From assembly GCF_027923555.1 (NCBI RefSeq), contig NZ_AP025523.1:1864484-1928483 (forward strand): 64,000 bases of DNA, written 5' to 3'. This stretch comes from Vulcanimicrobium alpinum. GTDB taxonomy: Bacteria; Vulcanimicrobiota; Vulcanimicrobiia; Vulcanimicrobiales; Vulcanimicrobiaceae. Shown here piece by piece: positions 17,399 through 25,194 of the stretch; the stretch's first letter is position 1, and each line of letters opens with the position of its first letter. The translations under genes were made by a program, and so were the position numbers. The notes under the pieces were generated by a model. It had not been told where the DNA came from and made no database searches. It saw only the letters and a program-made list of their open reading frames with translations.

Positions 17399-17689
17399 TC
17401 AGGACTTCTTCGCCTTCGGCGCGCGCTTCGTCTCGGAGATCGGTCCGCGCTCGACCAAGCCGAGTTCGGCGAAGAGACGGCGCACCGGATCCGACGGCTG
17501 CGCGCCCTTGGCGAGCCACTCCTTGGCCTTCTCCTGATCCACGACGAGCGTCTTGGGCTCCGTGCGCGGGTTGTAGTGGCCGAGGATCTCGAGGAAGCGG
17601 CCGTCGCGCGGCGAGTTCACGTCGGCGACGACGAAGCGGTACGTCGGCTGTTTCTTGGCGCCCATGCGTCGGAGTCTGATCTTAACCAT
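17399..17689 (-). CDS. rpsP: 30S ribosomal protein bS16
   Basis: A 96-residue ribosomal protein with the usual start '[20 protein letters not shown]' and '[17 protein letters not shown]'. Its length is normal for the family, with a Lys-rich C-terminal tail. It lies between ffh (57-base gap) and khpA (16-base gap) in the standard ffh-rpsP-khpA-rimM order. Confidence 0.97.
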   Translation of the reverse strand: MVKIRLRRMGAKKQPTYRFVVADVNSPRDGRFLEILGHYNPRTEPKTLVVDQEKAKEWLAKGAQPSDPVRRLFAELGLVERGPISETKRAPKAKKS

Positions 17690-17746
17690 GTCGACTTTCT
17701 CGGTAGTTCCGCGCGTTCGCGGAGGGGTTGGGGTGGAAGGGTGACG

Positions 17747-19078
17747 TCACCGCCCCAAGCCCGGCATCGGGAACTTGGGGAAGCGGCCTTTTTTCATCCC
17801 GCCGAGCTGCTTCATCATCTGGCGGGACGCCTCGAACTGTTTCACGAGCTTGTTCACGTCGGAGACTTGTGTCCCCGACCCTAGCGCGATGCGCTTGCGG
17901 CGCGAGCCGTTCAAGATCTCGGGGCGCTCGCGTTCGCGGCGCGTCATGGAACAGATGATCGCCTCAGTCTTGCTGACGTCTTTCTCGTCGATCTGCACGT
18001 TCGGCAGCGCCTTCGAAAGCCCGGGGATCATCTTCATGATGTCGTTCATCGAGCCCATCTTGCGGACTTGACGAAGCTGATCGAGAAAATCGTCGAGGGT
18101 GAACTGCGATTTGCGCAGCTTCTTGGCGAGATCCTCGGCCTGCTGTTCGGAGTAGACGCTCTGCGTCTTCTCGATCAGCGTGAGGACGTCGCCCATCCCG
18201 AGAATGCGCTGCGCGAGCCGGTCGGGATAGAACGCTTCGAGCGCCGTGACCTTTTCGCCGACGCCGACGAACTTGATCGGCGCGCCCGTCATGCGGTGGA
18301 TCGAGAGCGCGGCGCCGCCGCGCGCGTCGCCGTCCATCTTGGTGAGGATGACGCCCGTGATCCCGAGCCGCTCGTTGAACGTCTTCGCGACGTTCACCGC
18401 CTCTTGGCCGGTCATCGCGTCGGCGACGAACAGAATCTCGATCGGCTTGACCGCGGCTTTGATCTGCTCGAGTTCGACCATCAGGCGATCGTCGATCTGC
18501 AGGCGGCCGGCGGTATCGATGATGACCGTCGGGATCCCGAGCCGCTTCGCTTCGGCGACGCCGTCGCGCGCGATCTTCACCGGATCGCCCTGACTCTCGT
18601 CGAAGACCGGCAGGTCGATTTGACGCCCGAGCGTCTTGAGCTGATCGATCGCGGCCGGACGGTAGACGTCGGCCGCGACGAGCAGCGTTCGGCGGCCCTG
18701 CTCCTTCAGACGCAACGCGAGTTTGCCGGCGTGCGTCGTTTTCCCCGAACCCTGCAGACCGACCATCAGGTACACGGTCGGCGGCGCATCGCTGTACGTC
18801 AGACGCGCGGCCGCGCCGCCCATCAATTCCACGAGTTCGTCGTAGACGATCTTGACGACCGACTGCGCCGGCGTCAGCGAGGTGAGGACGTCGCTCCCGA
18901 CGGCCTTCTCCTTGATCCGGTTGACGAATTCTTTGGCGACGGGGAGCGCGACGTCGGCTTCGAGCAGCGCGACGCGAACTTCGCGCAATACCTCAGCGAC
19001 GTCCGACTCGTTGAGTCGGCCGCGATTGGCAAGCCGGTCGAAGATCGCGCCTAAGCGCTCGCCCAAGGCCTCGAGCAC
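17747..19078 (-). CDS. ffh: Signal recognition particle protein Ffh
   Basis: A 443-residue SRP54 GTPase. N domain at residues 1-90, G domain with the G-loop 'GLQGSGKTTHAGKLA' (107-121), 'DTAGRLQ', and 'TKMDGDARGGAAL', then a Met-rich M domain ending in 'ASRQMMKQLGGMKKGRFPKFP'. It binds signal peptides and 4.5S RNA and delivers ribosomes to FtsY. The start at 19078 is 3 bases after the acpP stop, an unusual neighbour (rnc is not between them). No 4.5S RNA gene is seen nearby. Confidence 0.97.
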   Translation of the reverse strand: MLEALGERLGAIFDRLANRGRLNESDVAEVLREVRVALLEADVALPVAKEFVNRIKEKAVGSDVLTSLTPAQSVVKIVYDELVELMGGAAARLTYSDAPPTVYLMVGLQGSGKTTHAGKLALRLKEQGRRTLLVAADVYRPAAIDQLKTLGRQIDLPVFDESQGDPVKIARDGVAEAKRLGIPTVIIDTAGRLQIDDRLMVELEQIKAAVKPIEILFVADAMTGQEAVNVAKTFNERLGITGVILTKMDGDARGGAALSIHRMTGAPIKFVGVGEKVTALEAFYPDRLAQRILGMGDVLTLIEKTQSVYSEQQAEDLAKKLRKSQFTLDDFLDQLRQVRKMGSMNDIMKMIPGLSKALPNVQIDEKDVSKTEAIICSMTRRERERPEILNGSRRKRIALGSGTQVSDVNKLVKQFEASRQMMKQLGGMKKGRFPKFPMPGLGR

Positions 19079-19081
19079 GGG

Positions 19082-19330
19082 TTATTCCTTGGCGGCGCCC
19101 ACCGATTCGATCTTTTGAACCGCGTCGCCGACGGTCTTGATCTTCTCGGCTTCTTCATCGGGGATGTCGATCCCGAACTCGGTCTCGAACGCCATCACGA
19201 GCTCAACCTGATCGAGCGAATCGGCACCCAGATCGTCGGTGATCGACGCTTCCGGCGTGACTTCGTTTTCCTCGACGCCAAGCTGTTCGACGATGATCTT
19301 CTTGACGCGATCGAATGTGTCAGCGGCCAT
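19082..19330 (-). CDS. acpP: Acyl carrier protein
   Basis: An 82-residue acidic helical carrier protein. The phosphopantetheine serine is Ser38 in '[18 protein letters not shown]'. I choose the ATG at 19330 because the length then fits the family; a TTG at 19342 in frame is an alternative. An AAGGAG site sits 14 bases before the ATG and only 2 before the TTG, so neither spacing is ideal. It is downstream of fabG and carries the growing chains made by FabH, FabD and FabG. Confidence 0.95.
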   Translation of the reverse strand: MAADTFDRVKKIIVEQLGVEENEVTPEASITDDLGADSLDQVELVMAFETEFGIDIPDEEAEKIKTVGDAVQKIESVGAAKE

Positions 19331-19372
19331 GATGTTGCTCAATACTCCTTGGGTGGGTGAAGGGCGCGGGCT

Positions 19373-20113
19373 CTACATCAGAAAGCCGCCGTCGACGACC
19401 AGCGTTTGGCCGGTGACGTAGCGGGCGGCATCCGAAGCGAGAAAGGTGACGACGGGGGCGACGTCCTCGGGGCTGCCGGAGCGGCCCAGAGCGATCGTTT
19501 TGAGGTAGTGGTCGCGCGCGGCGGCCGGCATCTCCGAGGTCATCGCGGTTTCGATCAGGCCGGGCGCGACCGCGTTGACGCGGATGTTGCGGGACCCGAG
19601 TTCTTTCGCGAGCGACTTGGTCAAGCCCAGCAAGCCGGCTTTGGTTGCCGCATACATGCTCTGGCCGGGATTCCCCGCCAGCCCGACGATCGACGAGACG
19701 AAGACGATGGAACCGCTCTTCTGCTTCATCATCGGCTTCGCCACAGCGGCCGAGAGGTAGAATGCCGACTTCAGGTTCACGTCGAGGAGCCGGTCGAGCT
19801 CGGCGCTTCTGAAGCGCAGGATGAGCCCGTCCTGAGATTGGCCGGCGTTGGCGACCGCGATGTCGATGCGGCCGTGCTTCGCGAGGACGTCGGCAATCGC
19901 GCCGGCGACGGCCTGCTCGTCGGCGACGTCGACCGCGTAGGTGCTGATCGCCGCGCCGGGCCGGGCGGCGCGTACTGCGGCCTCGGTCCCGGCGAGCGCC
20001 GCGGTGTCGCGGCCGAACAGCGCGAGGTCGGAACCGTGGCGCGCGAGGTCGACGGCGATGGCGCGCCCGATCCCGCGGCTGGCCCCGGTGACGACGGCGA
20101 CCGATGCGCTCAC
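19373..20113 (-). CDS. fabG: 3-oxoacyl-ACP reductase FabG
   Basis: A 246-residue SDR. NADPH motif TGASRGIG at residues 9-16, 'VANAGQSQDGL' near 87, catalytic SSIVG at about 140, and Tyr154-x-x-x-Lys158 in 'YAATK'. The end 'ASDAARYVTGQTLVVDGGF' is typical of FabG. It reduces 3-oxoacyl-ACP in fatty-acid elongation. The GTG start overlaps the fabD stop (GTGA), indicating coupled translation. Its place between fabD and acpP makes the assignment firm compared with the other SDRs in the window. Confidence 0.96.
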   Translation of the reverse strand: MSASVAVVTGASRGIGRAIAVDLARHGSDLALFGRDTAALAGTEAAVRAARPGAAISTYAVDVADEQAVAGAIADVLAKHGRIDIAVANAGQSQDGLILRFRSAELDRLLDVNLKSAFYLSAAVAKPMMKQKSGSIVFVSSIVGLAGNPGQSMYAATKAGLLGLTKSLAKELGSRNIRVNAVAPGLIETAMTSEMPAAARDHYLKTIALGRSGSPEDVAPVVTFLASDAARYVTGQTLVVDGGFLM

Positions 20114-21063
20114 GAGACGGCCTGCGGCGCGATCTGCTCGCGCAGTCTCTCGATCGCCGCCGCGCCCGAGACGGTGATCGCCTTGGGCGCGGCGGCGATG
20201 CGCTTGAACATCGGCGCCAGGATCGACTGCGCGCCGAACTCGACGATCAGGTCGAGTTTCAGCGCGACCATCGCGACGGCGGTGTCGTGCCAGAGCACCT
20301 CGTCGGTAACCGAGCGGATCAGGTTCGTCTTGATCTGCTCGACCTCGGCATACGGCTGCGCGTCGACGTTGGAGATCACGGTGAAGCGCGGCGGCGTCAC
20401 GGTCGCCGCCTGGACGTGCGCGGCGAACTCGTCCTTCGCCGGATCCATCAGCGCGCTGTGCCAGGCGCCCGCGACGTTGAGCGGGACAACGCGTTTCGCG
20501 CCGGCCTCCATCGCAAGTTCGCCCGCCATGCGCACCGCTTCGGCGTCGCCGCTGATCACGATCTGGCCGGGCGCGTTGAAGTTGGCGAGCTGGACGCGTC
20601 CGCCGCCGCGCGCGACGGTCGTCGCGACCGCGTCGCGCAGCGCGTCCGCCGCGAGCCCGAGCACCGCAGCCATCGCGCCCTGCGCGAGCGCGGCGGCGCG
20701 ATGCATCGCCAAGCCGCGTTCGTTGACCAGCGCGAGCGCCGTCTCGAAGGTGAGCGCACCGGCCAGCGTCAGCGCGCACAATTCACCGAACGAGTGGCCC
20801 GCGCCGACGACGGGTTCCAGCGCTTCGCCGACGGCGCGCGCGAGCGCGACGTTGGTGACGAAGATCGCCGGCTGCGCGTACCGCGTCTCGCGCAAACGTT
20901 CTTCGGGGCCGCTCTCGCAGAGCGCGAGCAGATCGTAGCCCAGGATCGTCTTCGCGGCGGCGAAGCACTGCGCCGCGGCGGGCGAACTGCGCGCGACGTC
21001 GACGCCCATCCCGACGACCTGCGAGCCCTGGCCGGGAAAGACGACCCCGATCCGCATCGTCAT
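20110..21063 (-). CDS. fabD: Malonyl-CoA:ACP transacylase FabD
   Basis: A 317-residue enzyme that moves malonyl groups from CoA to ACP. It starts 'RIGVVFPGQGSQVVGMG'. The nucleophile motif is GHSFGE (Ser91), with Phe where Leu is more common, and the catalytic His lies in 'VAGAWHSALM' (His202). The C-terminal 'LIVEFGAQSILAPMFKRI' matches the family. Its start overlaps the fabH stop (ATGA); an ATG two codons downstream (21057) is an alternative. It is translationally coupled on both sides. Confidence 0.96.
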   Translation of the reverse strand: MTMRIGVVFPGQGSQVVGMGVDVARSSPAAAQCFAAAKTILGYDLLALCESGPEERLRETRYAQPAIFVTNVALARAVGEALEPVVGAGHSFGELCALTLAGALTFETALALVNERGLAMHRAAALAQGAMAAVLGLAADALRDAVATTVARGGGRVQLANFNAPGQIVISGDAEAVRMAGELAMEAGAKRVVPLNVAGAWHSALMDPAKDEFAAHVQAATVTPPRFTVISNVDAQPYAEVEQIKTNLIRSVTDEVLWHDTAVAMVALKLDLIVEFGAQSILAPMFKRIAAAPKAITVSGAAAIERLREQIAPQAVS

Positions 21064-22067
21064 GCCGCGGCGCCGTTCATGTTCCAGCGCCACGCGACGG
21101 CGCCCCAACTCAAGCCGGCTCCGAATCCGACGAACAGAATCACATCTCCATCCTTGAGTTTGCCCGACGCGACGGCCTCCGAGAGCGCCATGGGAATCGA
21201 CGCCGCGCTCGTGTTGCCGTACTTGTCGATGTTGACGATCACGCGCTCGCCGGGCATCTCGAGATGCTTCGCGGCGGCGTCGATGATGCGGCGATTCGCC
21301 TGATGCGGGATCAGCCACGTGACGTCGTGCGCGGTCATCCCCGCGCGATCGAGCGCGACGTTCGTCGCCTCGATCATCTTGGTGACTGCGAAGCGGAAGA
21401 CTTCGCGGCCGTTCATATGGATCGTGTTCTTCTTCTGCGCGATGTCGGCGGCGGTCGGCGCGGGATCGGCGGTGCCGCTGAACGGGAGGTACAGGTTCGA
21501 CGGGGTCGTGCCGTCGGCACCGAGCTCCGAGCCGAGAAACGAATCGGTCGAAGCGGCTTCGAGCACCACCGCGCCGGCGCCATCGCCGAAGAGGATCGCC
21601 GTCGAGCGGTCTTCGTAGTTGACCAGCCGCGTCAGTTCTTCGGCGCCGATCAGCAGCACGCGCCGGAAGACGCCGGTGCGGACCAGACTCGCTGCTACGG
21701 TGAGGCCGTAGATGAAACCGCTGCAGCCGATCTCCATGTCGAATGCCGCAACGCCCGGCACGCCGAGCTTGCTGCCGACGACGCAGGCAGTGGCGGGGAA
21801 GGCATAATCCGGGGTCACCGTCGCGACGATGATGCACGAGAGATCGGATGCGGACAGCTTCGCCTGCGCGAGCGCGTTGCGCGCGGCGGCGAGCGCGATG
21901 TCGCTGGTCGGCTCGTCGGCGCGGACCGCGTGCCGTTCCTTCATCCCGGTGCGGGTCGTGATCCACTCGTCCGACGTCTCGAACATCTTCTCGAAATCGG
22001 CGTTGGTGATCACGCGGTCGGGCACGTAGTGCCCGACGCCCGCGATCCGGACCCCGGTGGCGTTCAA
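21060..22067 (-). CDS. fabH: 3-oxoacyl-ACP synthase III FabH
   Basis: A 335-residue condensing enzyme that starts fatty-acid synthesis from acyl-CoA and malonyl-ACP. The triad is complete: Cys115 in 'DMEIGCSGFIYGL', His255 in 'IPHQANRRI' and Asn285 in 'DKYGNTSAAS'. 'GDGAGAVVLE' and the C-terminal 'LFVGFGAGLSWGA' also match. It starts 4 bases after the rpmF stop and overlaps fabD by 4 bases. No plsX is found between rpmF and fabH, unlike in many bacteria. Confidence 0.97.
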   Translation of the reverse strand: MNATGVRIAGVGHYVPDRVITNADFEKMFETSDEWITTRTGMKERHAVRADEPTSDIALAAARNALAQAKLSASDLSCIIVATVTPDYAFPATACVVGSKLGVPGVAAFDMEIGCSGFIYGLTVAASLVRTGVFRRVLLIGAEELTRLVNYEDRSTAILFGDGAGAVVLEAASTDSFLGSELGADGTTPSNLYLPFSGTADPAPTAADIAQKKNTIHMNGREVFRFAVTKMIEATNVALDRAGMTAHDVTWLIPHQANRRIIDAAAKHLEMPGERVIVNIDKYGNTSAASIPMALSEAVASGKLKDGDVILFVGFGAGLSWGAVAWRWNMNGAAA

Positions 22068-22071
22068 CTAT

Positions 22072-22278
22072 CTACGGGTGATTGTGGCCGGCGTGGTCGT
22101 CCTTCGGCGTGACCACCTGACGGCCGTCGTACGTGCCGCAGAAGTCGCACACGAAGTGCGGACGCTTCGGCTGGTGGCACTGCGGACACTCGACCGTCGT
22201 GACGGGGTTGAGCTTCCAGTTCGCAGCGCGCCGGCTACGCGTCTTCGACCGGGGGGTTTTCCACTTGAGATTCGCCAT
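22072..22278 (-). CDS. rpmF: 50S ribosomal protein bL32, zinc-ribbon form
   Basis: A 68-residue ribosomal protein, 'ANLKWKTPRSKTRSRRAANW' followed by a four-Cys zinc ribbon (C-x2-C and C-x2-C in 'ECPQCHQPKRPHFVCDFCG'). The short His/Asp-rich tail is lineage-specific. The ATG at 22278 is chosen because family proteins start just before this core. Its first 44 bases lie within the 3' end of yceD in another frame, a long overlap for this gene pair. Confidence 0.95.
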   Translation of the reverse strand: MANLKWKTPRSKTRSRRAANWKLNPVTTVECPQCHQPKRPHFVCDFCGTYDGRQVVTPKDDHAGHNHP

Positions 22279-22747
22279 GATCGCCTTCCGTATGCACGGG
22301 AGGACAGGTGCAGCCACCCCCCGCGTTCTTGCTCAGTCCACAGATGTCGCAGAGTCCGCGACAGTCTCCGCTGCACAGCATTCTCGGGAGTGCGCTGGCG
22401 GCGAGTTGCCTCACCAGATCGCTGACGTCCAGAGACGTGCCGTTCAGTACGTTGTTCTCTCCGAAAGGGTCGCTCGTTCCGCTCGGCGGATCGAAGCGCT
22501 CCTCGACCTCGACCGTCATCGGGACGGTGACGTCCTCCAGACACCGGTCGCACGTTCCCGCGACGTCGACCTCGAGCGTCCCGTCGATCTGAATCCCCCG
22601 ATCGACGCGCCGCAGGTCGAGCCGGACGTGCGCCGGCTGCGGGAACGTGAACGTGGAGAACGGCGGAACCTCGACCCGTTCGTCGAGAGACATCGGACGC
22701 CCCGCGAAGAGCAGCGAACCGACGTCGATGACCAGTGGTGAACCCAT
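22235..22747 (-). CDS. yceD: YceD/DUF177 protein
   Basis: A 170-residue protein of the DUF177 family, which stands before rpmF in most bacteria and is linked to 23S rRNA accumulation. It has the conserved 'CDRCLEDVTVPMTVEVEERF' near residues 66-85. A second Cys cluster near the C-terminus ('CSGDCRGLCDICG', then 'GGGCTC') could bind a metal. The ATG at 22747 lies 45 bases downstream of the predicted -10 box. It is the first gene of the string that runs to rimM. Confidence 0.9.
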   Translation of the reverse strand: MGSPLVIDVGSLLFAGRPMSLDERVEVPPFSTFTFPQPAHVRLDLRRVDRGIQIDGTLEVDVAGTCDRCLEDVTVPMTVEVEERFDPPSGTSDPFGENNVLNGTSLDVSDLVRQLAASALPRMLCSGDCRGLCDICGLSKNAGGGCTCPPVHTEGDHGESQVENPPVEDA

Positions 22748-22792
22748 ACCATAGAACGAGGCCCCCGCGAGGAGACCCCATGCAACCGTCCC

Positions 22793-22821
22793 ATGGTAGA
22801 CGCTCCCCGCACCCTTGTCAA
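22793..22821 (-). promoter_or_regulatory. Sigma-70-type promoter for the yceD-to-rimM string
   Basis: Read on the minus strand, TTGACA (22821-22816) and TACCAT (22798-22793) are separated by exactly 17 bases. The predicted transcript would start about 35-40 bases before the yceD ATG. No other strong promoter was seen within the downstream ten-gene run. Confidence 0.7.
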
Positions 22822-22849
22822 CGCGAGAAGGCGCGTGAACGAGAGGCGC

Positions 22850-23452
22850 ATGACGACCAACCTTGGCGTGGCCTACGGGCCCCAAATCGCGGCTGCGGCC
22901 GCCCGCCATCACCTCGACGCGCGCCTGCTCGCCGCCGTCGCCGCCCAGGAGACCGGCGGTCCCGGGAGCAGTTCCGGCCGCAACATCGTGGGCGACGGCG
23001 GCCACGGGCGCGGCGTGTTCCAGATCGACGACCGCTACCACCCCTTCGCCCGCACTGCGGCGGCGATGGATCCGGCGCGGAACGCCGACTACGCCGCCGG
23101 CCTCCTGGCCGCGAGTCTGGAGCGCTACGGCGGCGACGTGCATGCCGCGCTCTCCGCATATAACGCCGGCTCTCCGGAGGCTGCCGGGACCCGGACCGAT
23201 TGGGGCGACGGCCCGCGACTCGGCTACGCGGACTCCGTCCTCCGGCACTACGCCGAGCTGGGCGGACCGGGGACGGCGAGCACCGGTCCGACTGCGGGAC
23301 CACTCGACGCGCTGCTCGGCTTCGTCGCGCTGCTCGGCGGGAGCGCCGTCTCGGGGCAGCCGCAGCTTCCGCCGTATCGGCCGCTTGCGCAGCCCGACCA
23401 GAACGATTCCGGCGATACCGCTCCCGCCGTGCTCGCCGACGGCGACGCCTAG
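22850..23452 (+). CDS. Lytic transglycosylase (SLT-like)
   Basis: A 200-residue protein with a soluble-lytic-transglycosylase fold. The catalytic Glu is in 'LLAAVAAQETGGPG'; 'GDGGHGRGVFQIDDRYHPF' corresponds to the G-x-M/F-Q substrate loop, and 'ALSAYNAGSPEA' to the AYNAG motif. It cleaves peptidoglycan. I see no signal peptide, so it may be exported by a dedicated route or act like a phage-type enzyme. ATG 22850 is preferred; GTG 22835 is possible, and the longest frame start (22793) falls inside the divergent promoter. The C-terminal 70 residues are a Pro/Gly-rich tail. Two small coiled-coil genes follow. Confidence 0.82.
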   Translation: MTTNLGVAYGPQIAAAAARHHLDARLLAAVAAQETGGPGSSSGRNIVGDGGHGRGVFQIDDRYHPFARTAAAMDPARNADYAAGLLAASLERYGGDVHAALSAYNAGSPEAAGTRTDWGDGPRLGYADSVLRHYAELGGPGTASTGPTAGPLDALLGFVALLGGSAVSGQPQLPPYRPLAQPDQNDSGDTAPAVLADGDA

Positions 23453-23470
23453 AAAGGACGCACGACACCC

Positions 23471-23839
23471 ATGGGCTTCAATCTTCTCGGAGCGCTCGCC
23501 GGCGGCGCCCAGGGCGCGATCTTCGGCGGCAATCCGCTCTCGGTCGGGTTGGGCGCGCTCGGCGGCGGCTTCGGCGGCAACGGCGCGACCGCGGCGGGCG
23601 GCTTCTCGAACTCGACGCAGAACCTCCTCAACGGCGGCTACCTCGCCGAGACCGAAGCGCTCAACGCGCAGAACATGATGTTCCAACTGCAGCTTCAGGC
23701 GCAGTCGGAACAGTTCGACCAGATGACCTCGGAGCGCTCGGAACTGATGCGCGAGTCGAATCAGCTCCGCATGATCTCGATGGAGCAGCGCAAGGCCGAC
23801 AACGAGATCACGCGCGAGTTCATCCGGTCGATCGGGTGA
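23471..23839 (+). CDS. Small Gly-rich and coiled-coil protein A, unknown function
   Basis: A 122-residue protein that I do not recognise. Residues 1-48 are Gly/Ala-rich with glycine-zipper spacing ('LLGALAGGAQGAIFGG', 'GLGALGGGFGG'), as in membrane-inserting or oligomerising segments. Residues 60-122 are a charged helix with coiled-coil character, ending 'FDQMTSERSELMRESNQLR...MEQRKADNEITREFIRSIG'. That tail matches the tail of the next protein (FD-x-MT-x2-R-x-EL-x-RE-x-N-x-LR-x3-MEQ-x-K-x-D). It starts ATG with GAAAGGAC upstream, and its stop overlaps the next start by one base (TGATG). Confidence 0.72.
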   Translation: MGFNLLGALAGGAQGAIFGGNPLSVGLGALGGGFGGNGATAAGGFSNSTQNLLNGGYLAETEALNAQNMMFQLQLQAQSEQFDQMTSERSELMRESNQLRMISMEQRKADNEITREFIRSIG

Positions 23840-24126
23840 TGGATCTCGTCCCGGTCAAGCCGCAGCCGGCGGCGCGCGCGGCGCCTGCGCAGACACGCTC
23901 GACGTCCCGCACGGCGGCCGCTAAAGCCGCGCATCCGGCCGCCGCACACGCCGGAGCGCCGGTCACGGCCGACGACGTCGACCTGCTCGCACAGCAAGCG
24001 GCGTTCGACCGCATGACGATGATCCGCGCCGAGCTCCAGCGCGAAGCGAACGCGCTGCGCGACCTCGCGATGGAACAGATCAAGCGCGACGACGCCGTGA
24101 TGGGGCAGTGGATCAAGCTGATCTGA
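23839..24126 (+). CDS. Small coiled-coil protein B, tail paralogue of the preceding protein
   Basis: A 95-residue protein. Residues 1-45 are Ala/Pro/Lys-rich and probably disordered; residues 46-95 are a predicted amphipathic helix, 'FDRMTMIRAELQREANALRD' followed by 'AMEQIKRDDAVMGQWIKLI'. About 19 of 43 positions match the tail of the upstream protein, so the two tails share an origin although the N-terminal halves do not. The one-base stop-start overlap indicates coupled translation. No known family is recognised; a paired structural or secreted role with the transglycosylase is inferred. Confidence 0.72.
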   Translation: MDLVPVKPQPAARAAPAQTRSTSRTAAAKAAHPAAAHAGAPVTADDVDLLAQQAAFDRMTMIRAELQREANALRDLAMEQIKRDDAVMGQWIKLI

Positions 24127-24131
24127 GCCGA

Positions 24132-24160
24132 TTGACAAGGGCCCGGGGCTCTCCTAGACT
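24132..24160 (+). promoter_or_regulatory. Sigma-70-type promoter of tRNA-Ile
   Basis: TTGACA (24132-24137) and TAGACT (24155-24160) are 17 bases apart, and the mature tRNA begins 17 bases after the -10 box. The GC-rich arm GCCCGGGGC (24141-24149) between the boxes is complementary to GCCCCGGGC (24172-24180), which overlaps the tRNA 5' end. Confidence 0.75.
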
Positions 24161-24176
24161 AAGACGTCGCCGCCCC

Positions 24177-24253
24177 GGGCCATTAGCTCAGTTGGTTAGA
24201 GCGCATGCTTGATAAGCATGAGGTCCATGGTTCGAATCCATGATGGCCCACCA
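24177..24253 (+). tRNA. tRNA-Ile (GAT anticodon)
   Basis: A complete cloverleaf: acceptor GGGCCAT/ATGGCCC, D-arm with AGCTCAGTTGGTTAGAGC, anticodon stem CATGC/GCATG around loop TTGATAA (anticodon GAT), and T-arm with GGTTCGAATCC. The 3' CCA is encoded (24251-24253), unlike the other three tRNAs here. It is not part of an rRNA operon. Confidence 0.97.
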
Positions 24254-24339
24254 GCGCCCGCCCGGCGTCTGTGCCGCCGGCGCTCGTGTTGCCGCGCGAG
24301 CCGAAGGAACTGAAAATCGGTGCGGTGTAGCCGCGAGCA

Positions 24340-25194
24340 ATGCGTGTTGCGACGCTCCGGACCTCCGACGGATGCCGCGCAGCGCGCATCGACGGCGATC
24401 GAGCGATTCTGCTGCAGTTCGCCGACGTGCGCGACTTGCTCGAACGCCCCGATTGGCTGACGCAGGCGAAGGCCGGCGGTCCCGACGTCGCGCTCGAAAC
24501 GGTCGCCTTCGCGCCGCTCGTACCGCGCCCGGACAAGTTCTTCTGCGTCGGATTCAACTACCTCGCGCACATCGCCGAGCTGAAGATGGAGCCGCCGGCG
24601 TATCCGAGCCTGTTCGCGAAGTTCGCTCGCGCGCTGATCGGTGCGCGTGATCCGATCGCCATGCCGCACGCCTCCGAGCAAGTTGCTTGGGAGGTCGAAC
24701 TGGGAGTGGTGATCGGCCGGTCCGTACGCGCCGCGGATCGCGCGACGGCACGGGCTGCAATCGCAGGCTATACGATCGTCAACGACGTCTCCGTGCGCGA
24801 CTGGCAGATGCGCACGCGTCAGGCGCTGCAGGGCAAGACGTGGGAGCGAACCACTCCCCTCGGACCGGTGCTCGTCACCCCGGACGAGGTCGATGACGCC
24901 GTCGACCTGCGCATCCAAACGCTGATCGACGGCGCGATCGTGCAAGACTCCACGACGGCCGACATGCAGTTTTCGCCCGCTGATCTCATCAGCTATATCA
25001 GCACGTTCGTGACGCTCGACCCGGGCGACATCATCTCGACGGGTTCGCCGTCGGGGGTCGGTCTGTCGCGCACGCCGCCCCGCTGGCTGCGCAGCGGCGA
25101 GACCCTGACCACCCGCATCGCGGGGATCGGCGAACTGGTCAATCGCTGCGTCGATGAGGACGCGTGGGCGCCCGCGACGAGCAAAGCGCCCTGA
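24340..25194 (+). CDS. Fumarylacetoacetate hydrolase (FAH) family protein
   Basis: A 284-residue FAH-fold enzyme. An N-terminal 70-residue segment precedes the catalytic domain, with 'KFFCVGFNYLAHIAELKM', the metal-binding 'VAWEVELGVVIGRSVR', 'GYTIVNDVSVRDWQMR', 'GKTWERTTPLGPVLVTPDEV' and 'GDIISTGSPSGVG'. Members are acylpyruvases, 2-oxo-hepta-4-ene-dioate isomerases/decarboxylases or oxaloacetate decarboxylases; the substrate cannot be told from sequence. Its end overlaps the start of an SDR gene, suggesting a two-gene catabolic unit that the insertion element has broken. Confidence 0.9.
   Translation: MRVATLRTSDGCRAARIDGDRAILLQFADVRDLLERPDWLTQAKAGGPDVALETVAFAPLVPRPDKFFCVGFNYLAHIAELKMEPPAYPSLFAKFARALIGARDPIAMPHASEQVAWEVELGVVIGRSVRAADRATARAAIAGYTIVNDVSVRDWQMRTRQALQGKTWERTTPLGPVLVTPDEVDDAVDLRIQTLIDGAIVQDSTTADMQFSPADLISYISTFVTLDPGDIISTGSPSGVGLSRTPPRWLRSGETLTTRIAGIGELVNRCVDEDAWAPATSKAP

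Noticed and set aside
17690-17746. SRP (4.5S) RNA next to ffh
   Set aside because: Checked the gaps around ffh and the intergenic region at 2.0-2.3 kb; the conserved GGAAGCAGCC-type core is absent.
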